64,000 nucleotides of DNA from Anaerolineales bacterium (GCA_016934715.1 JAFGSI010000028.1:1-64000), one strand, 5' to 3'; positions 1 to 8,850 are shown, counted from the first letter of the stretch. The notes: generated by a model not told the origin, from the letters alone. A program made the numbers and translations.

Positions 1-1
1 G

Positions 2-148
2 AAGTCTCTTTCGGTTCGTGTGCATTCCTGTCCGGTCTGTCGTCTCAACAGCGATCGAGACCAAAACGCCGCGATCCATATTTTGGGATTGGGGCACCAA
101 TCCCTGGGCTACGCCCTAGAAGCTCCCGCCTTTCGGCGTGGGGAGTAG
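2..148 (+). CDS. tnpB: TnpB RNA-guided nuclease (IS200/IS605-type OrfB), C-terminal end only
   Basis: Reading from base 2 gives 48 residues ending at TAG 146-148; the rest lies left of the window. The visible part contains CPVC, the second cysteine pair of the TnpB zinc ribbon, then SDRDQNAAIHIL, which matches the RuvC-III block of TnpB with its catalytic Asp. The tail EAPAFRRGE is typical of TnpB C-termini. TnpB proteins are RNA-guided DNA nucleases of IS200/IS605 and IS607 elements whose guide RNA overlaps the 3' end of the gene. All residues expected in this segment are intact, so the copy may be functional, but the N-terminus and any tnpA cannot be seen. It converges tail to tail on the helicase gene. 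Confidence 0.85.
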   Translation, partial: KSLSVRVHSCPVCRLNSDRDQNAAIHILGLGHQSLGYALEAPAFRRGE

Positions 149-152
149 TCAC
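123..152 (+). other. Probable IS right end: subterminal hairpin and guide-RNA scaffold region
   Basis: CTCCCGCC and GGCG..GGGGAG around a TTTC loop form an imperfect hairpin across the last codons and stop of tnpB. IS200/IS605-type elements end in such subterminal hairpins, and the TnpB guide RNA scaffold maps here. The TCAC at 149-152 just after it resembles the cleavage tetranucleotides of this family, so the element may end there. If so, transposon-end bases supply the TGA stop of the opposing helicase gene. The exact boundary is inferred. Confidence 0.45.
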
Positions 153-2458
153 CTTTCGGGGTTCGCTTCCAGCCAGCCCTGCAGGGCGGCGAAGGGCAGC
201 GCAGGGGCCTGGTCACCGGTGCGGCCGGTGTTCCAGGTGACGATCAGGTCGCGTTTGGCACGCGTAATCCCGACATACAACAGGCGCAGGCGCTCGCGGA
301 CGTAATCCAACCGTGCCGCCAGGCTGGCCCGGCCTTCGGAATACCAATCGTACTCGTCGGTGGCCAGCGCGGCTTTGAGCTGGGCCAGGGCCTCGGCCTC
401 CAGGTTCAGGTGGTCACGCACGAACCATTTCTCCGAGATGTAGCGGTCGTTGGGTTGGTTGGAGGGGAAATCATAGCCGGTGACCGATACCAGGTAGACC
501 CGGTCCCATTCCAGGCCCTTGGCTTTGTGCATTGTGGTGACGACCACCCGGCCGCGGTGACGCTCGGGGTCGAAACCCGAATCGTCGGACGAGAAGCCGA
601 TGAAGCGCCTTTCGTTGCGGGCAATGACGGCCAGTTCGGCGGTCAGTTCGGGCAGGCGCCACTCGGCGTGATCGTCGGCTGTCCGGCGCAGGACCAGGGC
701 CAGCTTGTGGGCCAGGGCCAGGTCGGCTGGCTCGCTAAAGATGTCCCCGGCCAGGCTCAGGACCAGTTGGTCGATCGGCAGGCTGACGGCGGCCAGCCAG
801 CGCCGGGCGACCTCCCGGAAGGTGCCCAGTTCGGCGCGCAGGGCTTCGGCCAGGTCTGCTTCGACCTGTGTCGACAGTGTGGCTTCCAGTTGGGCCAGCC
901 AGCCCTCCGATTCGACCTCCGGCGAGAGATACTCTTCCACCCGGCGGATCTTGTGCAGCAGTTCGCTGACCTGTTGGCTGAGTTTCAGGCGCTCACTGTC
1001 CTCGCGCCAGTCGCGCCGCCAGACCCGGTAGGCGCGGGCCAACTTGCTGCTCGCTGACGGGTCGGCCAGGTAAGCGATCAGGTGGGCCAGTGAGCCAGCT
1101 GCCGCCCGGGTGGTGGAAGTGCTGGCCAGGAATTCAACCGGGTCGAGGCCCTGTTTCTTGAGCGCGTCAATGACCTCCACGCCGCGCTGGTTGCGCGGGA
1201 CAAGGATGGCGATCGTCGGCTGCTTTTCTGAGGGCAGGTCGTGCAGCGAGTCAAGCAGTCTGGTCACGGAGCCGACGACCACCTCAACCTCCTGCTCGGG
1301 GGTCAGTCGTTGGCCGATGAAATGGATCGCCGCCGGATCGTCAGGTGGGTTCTTCTGTGGGTCCTTCGCCGGTGCGGGGTGGATGTAAGGCGGGCTCAGT
1401 GCGTCACGAACCTGCGGCTCAGGGTGGTCGCTCATTACCCAGTCGATCATATGATTTGCCAGGGCGATGATCGCCGGCTGTGAACGGCCTGACTCGGGCA
1501 GGTCGTGGGCGTTCTCGGCTTCCTCTTTTATGAATTGGCGCAGGTAGCGCGGGTTGGAGGTCGTGAAGGTCTCGAAGATCGCCTGGTTGGGGTCGCCGAC
1601 CCGCACCCAGTTGCCCTCTGGCCCGGAGAGCAGGCGCAGGATCTGCTCCTGGAGCAGGCTCGAGTCCTGGGCCTCGTCTTCAAGGATGAAGGGGTAGCGC
1701 TGGCGCAGGCGCTCGAGGTATTCGTCATCGCGCTCAAGCAGGTCAAGGGCCAGGCGGATCAAGTCGTCGAAGTCGACCGCCCCGCGGTAGGCCAGGGCGC
1801 GCTGGTAGTCCGTGTAGATCGCCAATCCCATCTCGGCCAGCGGCAGCGGTCCCGGGGACCCTGTCAGCTTGGCGGCCAGCGCCTCAGGTGTCAGGCGGCG
1901 GTCCTTGGCCGAGCGGATGAAGGCCAGCGCCAGGCCCTCGACCAGCCCAGGCAGGCCCTCGCGGCGGACCTTGTTCAACTGGTAGTCGTCCAGATCGGCC
2001 CTGATATAGTGACCGAACAAGTGATCGGGATTGGCCTGCAGGAAGGCCCTCACGGCCTCGCGGCGGATGGCGTCGGCTTCGCGTTCGTCAATGATCCCGA
2101 AGCGCTCCTCCAATCCGACTGTGGCCGGCTTCTCTCGGACGATGTCGTGGGCCAGCCCGTGCAAGGTCCGGACCCGGTAGCTGAGGTGAGGAATCAGACC
2201 CTGGGCCTGGATGAAAGCCCCGATGCGGTGGGAAAAGTTGTCCACCGCCGAGTTGACCAGGGTAACGATCAGGATCTCCTGGTCACGACCCAGGGCGCCG
2301 CGCCCGATCAGGTCGGCGGCCAGGGCTGAAAGCACATAGGTCTTGCCGGCCCCTGGAACGGCCGAAATGCCCAGCCGCCCGCCAGTGTAATCGAGAATCG
2401 GTTGCTGTGATTTCCTAAGGGTGATATCCATTCGCGGCCCTGGTGTTGGTGCGCTCAT
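149..2458 (-). CDS. UvrD/PcrA-type superfamily 1A helicase
   Basis: A 769-residue ATP-dependent 3'-5' DNA helicase. Motif I AVPGAGKT lies at about residues 33-40, motif II LEDEAQDSS near 260, motif III VGDPNQAIF near 290, motif V TMHKAKGLEWDRVYL in the C-terminal third, and motif VI LLYVGITRAKRDL near 726. No nuclease domain follows motif VI; the protein stops about 30 residues later. The chosen ATG overlaps the TGA of the upstream lipoprotein gene by one base (TGATG), which suggests coupling; an ATG nine codons further in is the alternative. It is the last gene of a minus-strand run that begins with another helicase-like protein at 7118. Repair or recombination is the likely role; UvrD, PcrA and RecB/AddA relatives cannot be separated by eye. 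Confidence 0.9.
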   Translation of the reverse strand: MSAPTPGPRMDITLRKSQQPILDYTGGRLGISAVPGAGKTYVLSALAADLIGRGALGRDQEILIVTLVNSAVDNFSHRIGAFIQAQGLIPHLSYRVRTLHGLAHDIVREKPATVGLEERFGIIDEREADAIRREAVRAFLQANPDHLFGHYIRADLDDYQLNKVRREGLPGLVEGLALAFIRSAKDRRLTPEALAAKLTGSPGPLPLAEMGLAIYTDYQRALAYRGAVDFDDLIRLALDLLERDDEYLERLRQRYPFILEDEAQDSSLLQEQILRLLSGPEGNWVRVGDPNQAIFETFTTSNPRYLRQFIKEEAENAHDLPESGRSQPAIIALANHMIDWVMSDHPEPQVRDALSPPYIHPAPAKDPQKNPPDDPAAIHFIGQRLTPEQEVEVVVGSVTRLLDSLHDLPSEKQPTIAILVPRNQRGVEVIDALKKQGLDPVEFLASTSTTRAAAGSLAHLIAYLADPSASSKLARAYRVWRRDWREDSERLKLSQQVSELLHKIRRVEEYLSPEVESEGWLAQLEATLSTQVEADLAEALRAELGTFREVARRWLAAVSLPIDQLVLSLAGDIFSEPADLALAHKLALVLRRTADDHAEWRLPELTAELAVIARNERRFIGFSSDDSGFDPERHRGRVVVTTMHKAKGLEWDRVYLVSVTGYDFPSNQPNDRYISEKWFVRDHLNLEAEALAQLKAALATDEYDWYSEGRASLAARLDYVRERLRLLYVGITRAKRDLIVTWNTGRTGDQAPALPFAALQGWLEANPER

Positions 2459-3819
2459 CACGGACTGAAAAACCACAACCCGGCGTCGTCGCCGTTGAGG
2501 GCTGCCACCCAGACGGTTCGGCGGCTGTCCGCGGCGATGGTGCACAGGCCGGTCTGCAGCGATCCGACCTGTTCGAGTGTCTCTGGTGTGCGCCGGTAGA
2601 TGGCTCCCTGCCAGCAGATCCAGGCAACCCGGGTGCGGTCGAAGGCGACGCCCGGGGCGGGCCAGATGTCGAGACCCTCTTCCAGGAGCGGCAGCCAACG
2701 TTCTTCGTGGCGGAAGTAGTAGGCCATCCTATCGCAAGAGGCCCCGCCGCACAGCAGAGTCCCGACCCAGGGGTCCCCGGTTGGGTCGAAGGCAAGGCTG
2801 GTGATGTACTGGCGGCGTTGCCAGGGCGGCGGCTCGACTGCGACCCATACGCCGGTGGTGGAGTTGTAGATCAGGATCACGTCGGTACCGCCGACCCACA
2901 TGCGGTTCTGAGGATCGCGCTCAAGGGTGTGGACACACTGTCCGGCCGTGGCCTCGATGGCGCTCCAGGCTCCGTCCTTGAAGATCCGCACGCCCTGCCC
3001 GGCGAAACCCTCGCCCATACCGATGCAGTCGGAGACCCAGATGCTGCCGACAGAGGAGAGCGCGACGTCGGTCAGGAAGTGACCCTGGAAATTCTCGTCG
3101 GCCGGGTCGAAGCCGATATCGACCGCGGTCAGCGAACTCCAGCGACCGGAGATGGGGTCGAGGCGGCGCAGGTCGTCCTGGCCGGTGGCCAGCCAGACGT
3201 TGCCCTGCCCGTCACGCACCGGGTTCTCGCCCGGCGGCGCGTGGACGAGCGGTTCCCAGCCCTGGTCGGGGCCATAGGTGACCCAGCCGGTCCCGTCGAA
3301 GGCGTGGATGGTTTCCGCCTCCGGGCCAAGAGCCCAAATGACGCCGCCTTCGTCGATCCCGAGGATGTTCCCAACGGGCTGGTCGTAGATCTGAACGAAA
3401 TCGTCCTGGCCTTCGGCCTCGATGCCAATCTGGCTCGCAATCCACAGGTCCCCGCTGGGGGTTGTCCACAGGTCTGTGATCGCGATGCCGGCCGGCAGGA
3501 TCTCGGCCCGGGTGAGCCGGCTGGTTGGCGAGGGTGTCATGGTGGCACAGGTTGTACCACAGCCGGCGGGACATTCGTCCGGGCAGGAATAGATCTCGTC
3601 CGTGGCGCAGGGCGGCGGCGTACAGACGACCCCCGGCTCCGAGATCGGGAATGGATCTTGCGTTGACGTTGCCTGGGGCGTGTGCGTCTCTCCGGGAATG
3701 GTCGGGATGGGTTCTGTCGTGAAATCCGCAGGAGCGCAGGCGATCAGAACCAGAAGGATGCCGATCACACAACCACGTCGTAGGAGGTTCGTTTTCTTGG
3801 CCGGGTACAGAATCTTCAT
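2458..3819 (-). CDS. Exported lipoprotein with beta-propeller-like repeats
   Basis: A 453-residue protein with an N-terminal hydrophobic segment ending in a lipobox (LVLIAC, Cys28), so it is probably lipidated outside the membrane. A Thr/Pro-rich and Cys-rich linker follows to about residue 110. The rest has repeated blades of the type D/N-hydrophobic-W-hydrophobic (DLWIAS, NVWLAT, SIWVSD, RMWVGG, DPWVG, TVWVAA), the pattern of two-component-regulator or NHL-like propellers. No catalytic motif is seen; ligand or protein binding is the usual role of such folds. It lies 32 bases after another anchored protein gene and overlaps the helicase start. Its place between two helicase genes is unexplained. 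Confidence 0.8.
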   Translation of the reverse strand: MKILYPAKKTNLLRRGCVIGILLVLIACAPADFTTEPIPTIPGETHTPQATSTQDPFPISEPGVVCTPPPCATDEIYSCPDECPAGCGTTCATMTPSPTSRLTRAEILPAGIAITDLWTTPSGDLWIASQIGIEAEGQDDFVQIYDQPVGNILGIDEGGVIWALGPEAETIHAFDGTGWVTYGPDQGWEPLVHAPPGENPVRDGQGNVWLATGQDDLRRLDPISGRWSSLTAVDIGFDPADENFQGHFLTDVALSSVGSIWVSDCIGMGEGFAGQGVRIFKDGAWSAIEATAGQCVHTLERDPQNRMWVGGTDVILIYNSTTGVWVAVEPPPWQRRQYITSLAFDPTGDPWVGTLLCGGASCDRMAYYFRHEERWLPLLEEGLDIWPAPGVAFDRTRVAWICWQGAIYRRTPETLEQVGSLQTGLCTIAADSRRTVWVAALNGDDAGLWFFSP

Positions 3820-3851
3820 AAAGATCGTCCTGATCGGATGCCTGGTGCAGG

Positions 3852-4982
3852 CTAAGGCTTTGGAACAAATGCCAGCAAGGTGCCCGGGTATTTGTCGGTG
3901 GCCAGCAGGAAGCCGAGCGTATCGAGGGCTACCAGGCCCTCCCAGTTGCGGGCATCCTCGGCGACGAGCTGCAACTGGATCGGGGGCCTGTCAGCCAGGG
4001 TGAAGCCATTCGGGCTGTAATCCAGGGAGATGATGCGTTCAACCTGCTCATGAACAGCATGCGTTTCACCCTGGCCAAAAGCCTCGGCCAGAGGATCGAG
4101 TTCTGGGAACAAGTTCGTATCACCCGGGTAGAAATAGTTGATCGCCCAGATGACCCCCTCAGAGTCAACGGTGGCATCGGTGATGCGGTACTCGATGGAG
4201 GGGAAGGGGATCGTCCCTTCCAGCGTCAGGTTGTGGTTGAAGAGGTGCGCAACCGGCTGGGGATTCAGCCCGACTCCGTTGACCTCATAGAACGTGATCA
4301 CATTCGTGTCTGTGATGATCAGGGCCTCGTCGCTGTGGTTTTCCACTTGAATGGGCTGTGGGATCGTATTATAGGTGATGACATCCAGTGTGATCTCGCT
4401 CAAATCGGGGAGGATCGTACCCCTCAGCAGGTATCCGGTCATCTCGGCTCCCTGACCTGCTTCCACGGTGACGTAGATCTCCTCATTGAGAAATCCGATC
4501 GATTCGAATCCCTGAAAAGAAGGGATGGTGTTGCTTACCTGATTTGTGTAAAAGGGGATCAGGGCCGGCGTGATCGGCTCACTGGAGGTCCCGTCCAGGA
4601 AGGCCAGGATCTCTGCTTTGGGAATGGCGAAGACCGCCCCGGCCTCATTCCCGAAGCGCTCGGGGTATTGGGGCAGGAGGATCAGTGTATCGCCGAACCA
4701 GGCCAGGCCGGAGATTTCAGCATTCGGATCATCGATCGGACCTGCCAGTGGGATCAAAATGATGGGCTGCTCACCACCGACAGATGGTACAGAAGCGAGG
4801 AGATTCGCGGCGGCGGTCTCTCCAGGAGCGTCCTGGTTTGCGGGATCAACCTGGGGTCTCGCTCCGGTGATCGGGACTTCTCCGGGCCGGCCAAGGGTGA
4901 AGATCAGGGTAAGGCTGATGACCAGGACGAGCGCAACAACGATGACGATCCATGTGGTCCGTGATTTGAAGTCGATCTTCAT
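3852..4982 (-). CDS. Membrane-anchored extracellular protein, possibly phytase/esterase-like propeller
   Basis: A 376-residue protein with one N-terminal transmembrane helix (about residues 10-31) preceded by a basic stretch, and no lipobox, so the C-terminal part is probably outside. Motifs such as ISGLAWFGDTLILLPQYP near the start and NWEGLVALDTLGFLLATDK near the end recall the propeller of esterase-like phytase proteins, but no catalytic residues are recognisable. The start is supported by AGGAG eight bases upstream, which lies across the stop of the preceding helicase-like gene only three bases away. I do not recognise a specific function. Confidence 0.75.
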   Translation of the reverse strand: MKIDFKSRTTWIVIVVALVLVISLTLIFTLGRPGEVPITGARPQVDPANQDAPGETAAANLLASVPSVGGEQPIILIPLAGPIDDPNAEISGLAWFGDTLILLPQYPERFGNEAGAVFAIPKAEILAFLDGTSSEPITPALIPFYTNQVSNTIPSFQGFESIGFLNEEIYVTVEAGQGAEMTGYLLRGTILPDLSEITLDVITYNTIPQPIQVENHSDEALIITDTNVITFYEVNGVGLNPQPVAHLFNHNLTLEGTIPFPSIEYRITDATVDSEGVIWAINYFYPGDTNLFPELDPLAEAFGQGETHAVHEQVERIISLDYSPNGFTLADRPPIQLQLVAEDARNWEGLVALDTLGFLLATDKYPGTLLAFVPKP

Positions 4983-4985
4983 GAT

Positions 4986-7118
4986 TCATGCTCCTGTTTG
5001 TAAGATGAGCTGGAACGAGCGCAGCAGTTCGCCGCGTTGTTCGAAGCCGGACTCGCCCAGTTCGGACAGTCCGAGGTAGAGCCGTTCCCGGCAGCGGCGC
5101 AGCAGGCCAGCGCTCAGGCGTACCAGGGCATCGGAGGTGGCCTGGACCTCGTCGGCGTCGGTCCACAGGCGCCCGGGTTCCTCGGCTTCCCATGTCCGCG
5201 AAAGGACATAGGGGTGGGTCAGTGGTTGGGACAGGCGCTCGTACCAACCACCTGAGCCGGCGTCCAGCCAGAACTGGACCGTCGCCGGGCGGTTCATCAT
5301 CAGGAAGGTGTGGGCCGGGGCGACCAGGACGGCTTCGGTGTCCTCATCTCTCCAGGCCTGGACGTATTGGGCGGCGATGACCCCGTCATTGAGCGTGGCG
5401 ATGTATTCCCGGCCCAGGTCAACCGTTCCGGCCTGCTCCAGCAGGACTGGCTCAAGGGCCAGGCGGAATTTCTTGATCGACTCGATCAGGCTGGCGGTGA
5501 CGCGCACTGAGTCGAGATTGGAGTGGAAACCGAACCCGGGTTGGGAAAGGATCTCACCAAAGAAGCGGCGCAGGAAGTGGTCGAGCGGCAACGGAGCGGA
5601 GCGACGGTAGTCTCGGAGCCAGTCGTGCAGGACGGTGTAGCGTTGGCCGACCGCATAGCTGATGCGCTGTTGGACCTCGGTTCTGATCTTGTCGAAGGGC
5701 GACAGACGGAAATCCCGTTCCCGGTAAACGATCTCGGCCAGTAATTGGGCGCGCACCAGATCGGTGTCCAAGGACAGGGTGAAGGTGTGCGCCACATCGA
5801 AGCGCGTTGGGCGCAGTCCCCAGGCCGGGTGGGCCAGGGCGGCCAGGGTGAGCAGGCTGCGGGTGGCCGGCTCATCGCGCAGGGAACGCGACGGGCGGTG
5901 CGAGCGGACCGGAACCCCGCGCGCCGTCAGCCGATTCATCAGCGCGAAGCGCAGGGCGTCGGAGAGATAGGGAGCCAGGATGACGATCTCCCCGGGCGGC
6001 AGGCGGGCTTCGCCGATCAACGTGGCGGTCTCGTTGGCAACGGCGTCGAGCAGTTCAGGGTAGAAGCGGGTCTGCAGAATGGAGAGTTCATCTCCGGGCA
6101 CCTTTTCGGCGTGGTCTGCCATGCCGGTGAGCAGCCCGAAATGCGCCGGTGGATCCGGCCGGATGGACCGCGCCAGGGCATCGCCGAGATGGGCGATCGG
6201 GGTCGAAGCAACATGGCTGGTTGCCATCACGACTTGCCGGTTGCTCAGTTCTGCCAGACTCCAGCCGGTCTCGATGTCGGCACCCAGAAAACGGCGGAAG
6301 CCGCCTCCCTGGTCATAGATCAGCAGGGTCGAGTCGAAGTGCGGCGTCCAGTCGCGTACCAGGTCGTGGGCGCGGGGAATGTCTTCTTCAACGTTGTCGT
6401 AAATGAGGTGCCGGTAGGTGCGGACCAGGTGGGCGCGCACAATCTCCTGCGGCCAGAGATGCTCCCAGAAGACTTCCAGTTGGAGCGAAAAGTCGAGCAA
6501 GTTATGCTCTAGGCAATATGCCCGGAAGCGACTGGCGCAATCCTGGGCATCCGCATAGACCCGTCGCTGGACCGGGTCACCGAACCAGGCTGTATCAAGG
6601 CGGGTGCCGATCTCGGTGTGGGGGAAGCCGATGGCGGCGGATTTGTTGAGATTGTCGAGGATCTGGGCGTACAGGCGGTTGCGGTCGATGGTGATCGATT
6701 CGAAATAGCCCTGGTCAAGCAGCGGACGGACCAGGTGCGCCATGTAGTACTGGGCTGTCTCAATGGTCAGGAAGCTGGGCGCCTGATCGGGATGGGTGAA
6801 ACCGGCCGCCTCCCCGGCGAGCGGCCAGAACAGGTCGACCATGCGGCGTGCCAGGCCGCCGACCGTGGCCGGGGTCACCTCGCCGCCGGGGTCTCGTTCG
6901 GGGCTGTGGATCAGGCCCAGGTAGGGGTCCTGCAGGGTCCGCTGGGGAGTGAGCACCAGGATCGCCTCGCCTGGAATGCCCTGTTTGAGCAGGTGGTGCA
7001 GGCGCTCGACGCCGGCAGTTGTTTTGCCGCAGGAGGCGGGTCCAGAGAGGAAGGTGCGAGACTCCAGGGGAGCCCGGGCGACACTCTTCTGTTCAGGGGT
7101 TAACTTGAGGCGGGTCAC
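4986..7118 (-). CDS. UvrD/AddB-like P-loop protein (divergent helicase)
   Basis: About 710 residues. A Walker A motif SGPASCGKTT lies at residues 25-34, followed by LVLTPQRTLQDP, as in UvrD and AddB N-terminal domains. YDNVEEDIP in the middle resembles a degenerate motif II, and RCRERLYLGLSELGE near the C-terminus sits where motif VI would be. No iron-sulfur cysteine cluster or PD-(D/E)XK nuclease block is visible, so it is not a complete AddB. The frame extends upstream to 7613 but that part is antisense to rplU; GTG 7118 is the last start before the homologous region and has no convincing ribosome site. It heads the minus-strand run that ends with a full SF1 helicase, so the two could act together. 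That pairing is inferred. Confidence 0.7.
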   Translation of the reverse strand: MTRLKLTPEQKSVARAPLESRTFLSGPASCGKTTAGVERLHHLLKQGIPGEAILVLTPQRTLQDPYLGLIHSPERDPGGEVTPATVGGLARRMVDLFWPLAGEAAGFTHPDQAPSFLTIETAQYYMAHLVRPLLDQGYFESITIDRNRLYAQILDNLNKSAAIGFPHTEIGTRLDTAWFGDPVQRRVYADAQDCASRFRAYCLEHNLLDFSLQLEVFWEHLWPQEIVRAHLVRTYRHLIYDNVEEDIPRAHDLVRDWTPHFDSTLLIYDQGGGFRRFLGADIETGWSLAELSNRQVVMATSHVASTPIAHLGDALARSIRPDPPAHFGLLTGMADHAEKVPGDELSILQTRFYPELLDAVANETATLIGEARLPPGEIVILAPYLSDALRFALMNRLTARGVPVRSHRPSRSLRDEPATRSLLTLAALAHPAWGLRPTRFDVAHTFTLSLDTDLVRAQLLAEIVYRERDFRLSPFDKIRTEVQQRISYAVGQRYTVLHDWLRDYRRSAPLPLDHFLRRFFGEILSQPGFGFHSNLDSVRVTASLIESIKKFRLALEPVLLEQAGTVDLGREYIATLNDGVIAAQYVQAWRDEDTEAVLVAPAHTFLMMNRPATVQFWLDAGSGGWYERLSQPLTHPYVLSRTWEAEEPGRLWTDADEVQATSDALVRLSAGLLRRCRERLYLGLSELGESGFEQRGELLRSFQLILQTGA

Positions 7119-7211
7119 TTCTAGAGGGTACAGGAAGCCCGGATTTTTGTCAACCGGTAGCCCATCGCTTCGGTTGGCGAAAAATCGTGCAAATCCCCTG
7201 TCTCGCAGCCG

Positions 7212-7240
7212 TTGACATGGCTGCCGGGGGCATGTATAAT
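7212..7240 (+). promoter_or_regulatory. Sigma70-type promoter of rplU-rpmA-rpmE
   Basis: TTGACA (7212-7217), a 17-base spacer ending in TG, and TATAAT (7235-7240): a perfect match to both consensus boxes. It gives a leader of about 115 bases before rplU. That leader holds a hairpin with arms GCAAGCA/TGCTTGC (7315-7336) just ahead of the rplU ribosome site, a possible place for ribosomal-protein feedback. Confidence 0.9.
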
Positions 7241-7362
7241 ATCGTCCGCCTCTGTCCCGGCAGGTCGCTGGGGCGGTTGCATGTATCCCGGCTTCCCCGC
7301 AACAGGGCATTTGTGCAAGCAGATTGCGTTGCTTGCGGCGAAGCGAAGACCAGGAGTGAAAA

Positions 7363-8043
7363 ATGAAGTACGCGATTATTGAAAGTGGCGGCAAGCAGTT
7401 CAAAGCCGTCGAAGGCGTGCCCATCGAGGTGGACCGTCTGCCGGTCGAAGCCGGTGCGACCGTAAAACTTGAGCAGGTCCTGTTGCTGGCGGACGGGGAG
7501 AATGTCACCGTCGGCACACCCTTCATCAAGGATTTCATTGTCTGGGCCAAGGCCCTTGACCACATCAAGGGCCCCAAGGTGACGGTCTTCAAGTACCGCC
7601 CAAAGAAACGCATTCGCGTGAAGGCCGGTCATCGCCAGAATTACACCCGCTTGATGATCGAGCAGATCGGCGGATCGTCACTGGTGGTCAAGCCGAAGGT
7701 CGAAGAGTCGCAGCCAGAAGAGGCGGTTGCTCTTGCGGCAGACGCCGCGGTGGTCTCCAAGGCGGCTCTCAAGAAGAGCACCGAGAAGCCGGCGGCCAAG
7801 GCGGCTCCCAAGAAGAGCACCGAGAAGCCGGCCGCCAAGGCAGCTCCCAAGAAGAGCACCGAGAAGCCGGCCGCCAAGGCGGCTCCCAAGAAGAGCACCG
7901 AAAAGCCGGCGGCCAAGGCAGCTCCCAAGAAGAGCACTGAGAAGCCGGCTGCCAAGGCGGCACCCAAGAAGAGCACCGAGAAATCGGCCGCCAAGCCTGC
8001 AGAGAAGAAGTCATCGAAGCCGGCCGAGAAGAAGGCTGATTAG
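7363..8043 (+). CDS. rplU: 50S ribosomal protein L21 with a long Lys/Ala/Pro repeat tail
   Basis: Residues 1-104 are a complete bacterial L21 (start [14 protein letters not shown], end near [11 protein letters not shown]), which is the usual full length of the family. The protein continues to 226 residues. An acidic linker (about 105-134) is followed by six 13-residue repeats of the type [13 protein letters not shown] (135-212) and a basic end. The tail is rich in Lys, Ala and Pro, like histone-H1-type C-termini, and is probably disordered and RNA-binding (inferred). AGGAG lies seven bases before the ATG. First gene of an operon with rpmA and rpmE. Confidence 0.97.
   Translation: MKYAIIESGGKQFKAVEGVPIEVDRLPVEAGATVKLEQVLLLADGENVTVGTPFIKDFIVWAKALDHIKGPKVTVFKYRPKKRIRVKAGHRQNYTRLMIEQIGGSSLVVKPKVEESQPEEAVALAADAAVVSKAALKKSTEKPAAKAAPKKSTEKPAAKAAPKKSTEKPAAKAAPKKSTEKPAAKAAPKKSTEKPAAKAAPKKSTEKSAAKPAEKKSSKPAEKKAD
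7765..7998 (+). repeat. Six tandem 39-bp repeats inside rplU
   Basis: Six in-frame 39-bp units encode 13-residue repeats with few substitutions: the first unit has Leu for Pro, the last has Ser for Pro. Units differ mainly at silent positions. A 39-bp in-frame array can change copy number without breaking the frame. Confidence 0.95.
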
Positions 8044-8062
8044 GGTAGAGAGTGAGGTAGAT

Positions 8063-8323
8063 ATGGCACACAAGAAAAGCGGCGGGTCAAACCGCAATGG
8101 ACGTGACAGTGCCGGCCAGCGGCTGGGTGTCAAGCGGTATGCCGGCGAATTCGTGACCTCCGGCAATATCATCATCCGTCAGCGCGGCACACGCATCCGG
8201 CCCGGCCTGAACGTCGGGCGCGGCAAGGACGATACGATTTTTGCCACGATCGACGGTGTGGTTCTCTTTGACGTGGTGCGCGGGCGCAAGCGCGTCAGCG
8301 TGATGCCGGTCGAACCGCAATAA
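8063..8323 (+). CDS. rpmA: 50S ribosomal protein L27
   Basis: An 86-residue complete L27 starting [16 protein letters not shown]. It has the normal short N-terminus that reaches the peptidyl-transferase centre and no cleavable Firmicutes-type prosequence. It follows rplU by 19 bases with GAGG upstream of the ATG, the usual rplU-rpmA order. Confidence 0.97.
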   Translation: MAHKKSGGSNRNGRDSAGQRLGVKRYAGEFVTSGNIIIRQRGTRIRPGLNVGRGKDDTIFATIDGVVLFDVVRGRKRVSVMPVEPQ

Positions 8324-8342
8324 CCGGCGAAAGGACCCCGAA

Positions 8343-8804
8343 ATGAAAGAAGGCATTCATCCCACTTACTATACCGACGCGGTCGTGACCTGCGCCTGCG
8401 GTAATACCTGGAAGACCGGCTCGACGAAGAAAGAGGTACGGGTCGAGATTTGTTCGAAGTGCCATCCGTTCTTCTCGGGCGAAGCTCAACGCATCGTCGA
8501 CATCGAAGGCCAGGTGGACCGCTTCTATAAGAAACTCAAGGTCCGACAGGACTACGTCGAAGATCAGAAGACTCGCTCCCAGGCCAAAGTATCGCCGAAG
8601 CGGGCGATCGCCGAATTGGAACTCGGCACCCGTCCTACGGATGCCCTGACCAAGGCCGGCATCGTTACCGTCGGCCACTTCCTCGGCAAGCTGGCCGAGG
8701 GCGAAGACGTAGTGCTGGCGATTGACGGGTTCGGGCGCAAGTCCCTGATCGACATCAAGAAGAAGCTGCGCTCCCTCGGCTACGATCTTCCCGAGGCTGC
8801 CTAA
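8343..8804 (+). CDS. rpmE: 50S ribosomal protein L31 fused to an RNA polymerase alpha-CTD-like domain
   Basis: A 153-residue protein. Residues 1-75 are a zinc-type L31 with cysteines C17, C19, C37 and C40 and the family start [10 protein letters not shown]. Ordinary L31 ends around residue 70. Here a charged linker leads to residues about 88-150, where [20 protein letters not shown] and [20 protein letters not shown] have the two helix-hairpin-helix blocks of the RNA polymerase alpha C-terminal domain. It lies 19 bases after rpmA in the same operon. The fusion could link the ribosome to nucleic acid or to transcription factors, which is inference. Confidence 0.93.
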   Translation: MKEGIHPTYYTDAVVTCACGNTWKTGSTKKEVRVEICSKCHPFFSGEAQRIVDIEGQVDRFYKKLKVRQDYVEDQKTRSQAKVSPKRAIAELELGTRPTDALTKAGIVTVGHFLGKLAEGEDVVLAIDGFGRKSLIDIKKKLRSLGYDLPEAA

Positions 8805-8850
8805 GCCGCGGCCCCCGGGGCTTGCTGCCAAGACAATATCAGGTAAACTT

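Noticed and set aside
7119-7613. N-terminal extension of the minus-strand helicase-like gene
   Set aside because: It crosses the rplU promoter and is antisense to rplU; similarity to helicases starts only at 7118.
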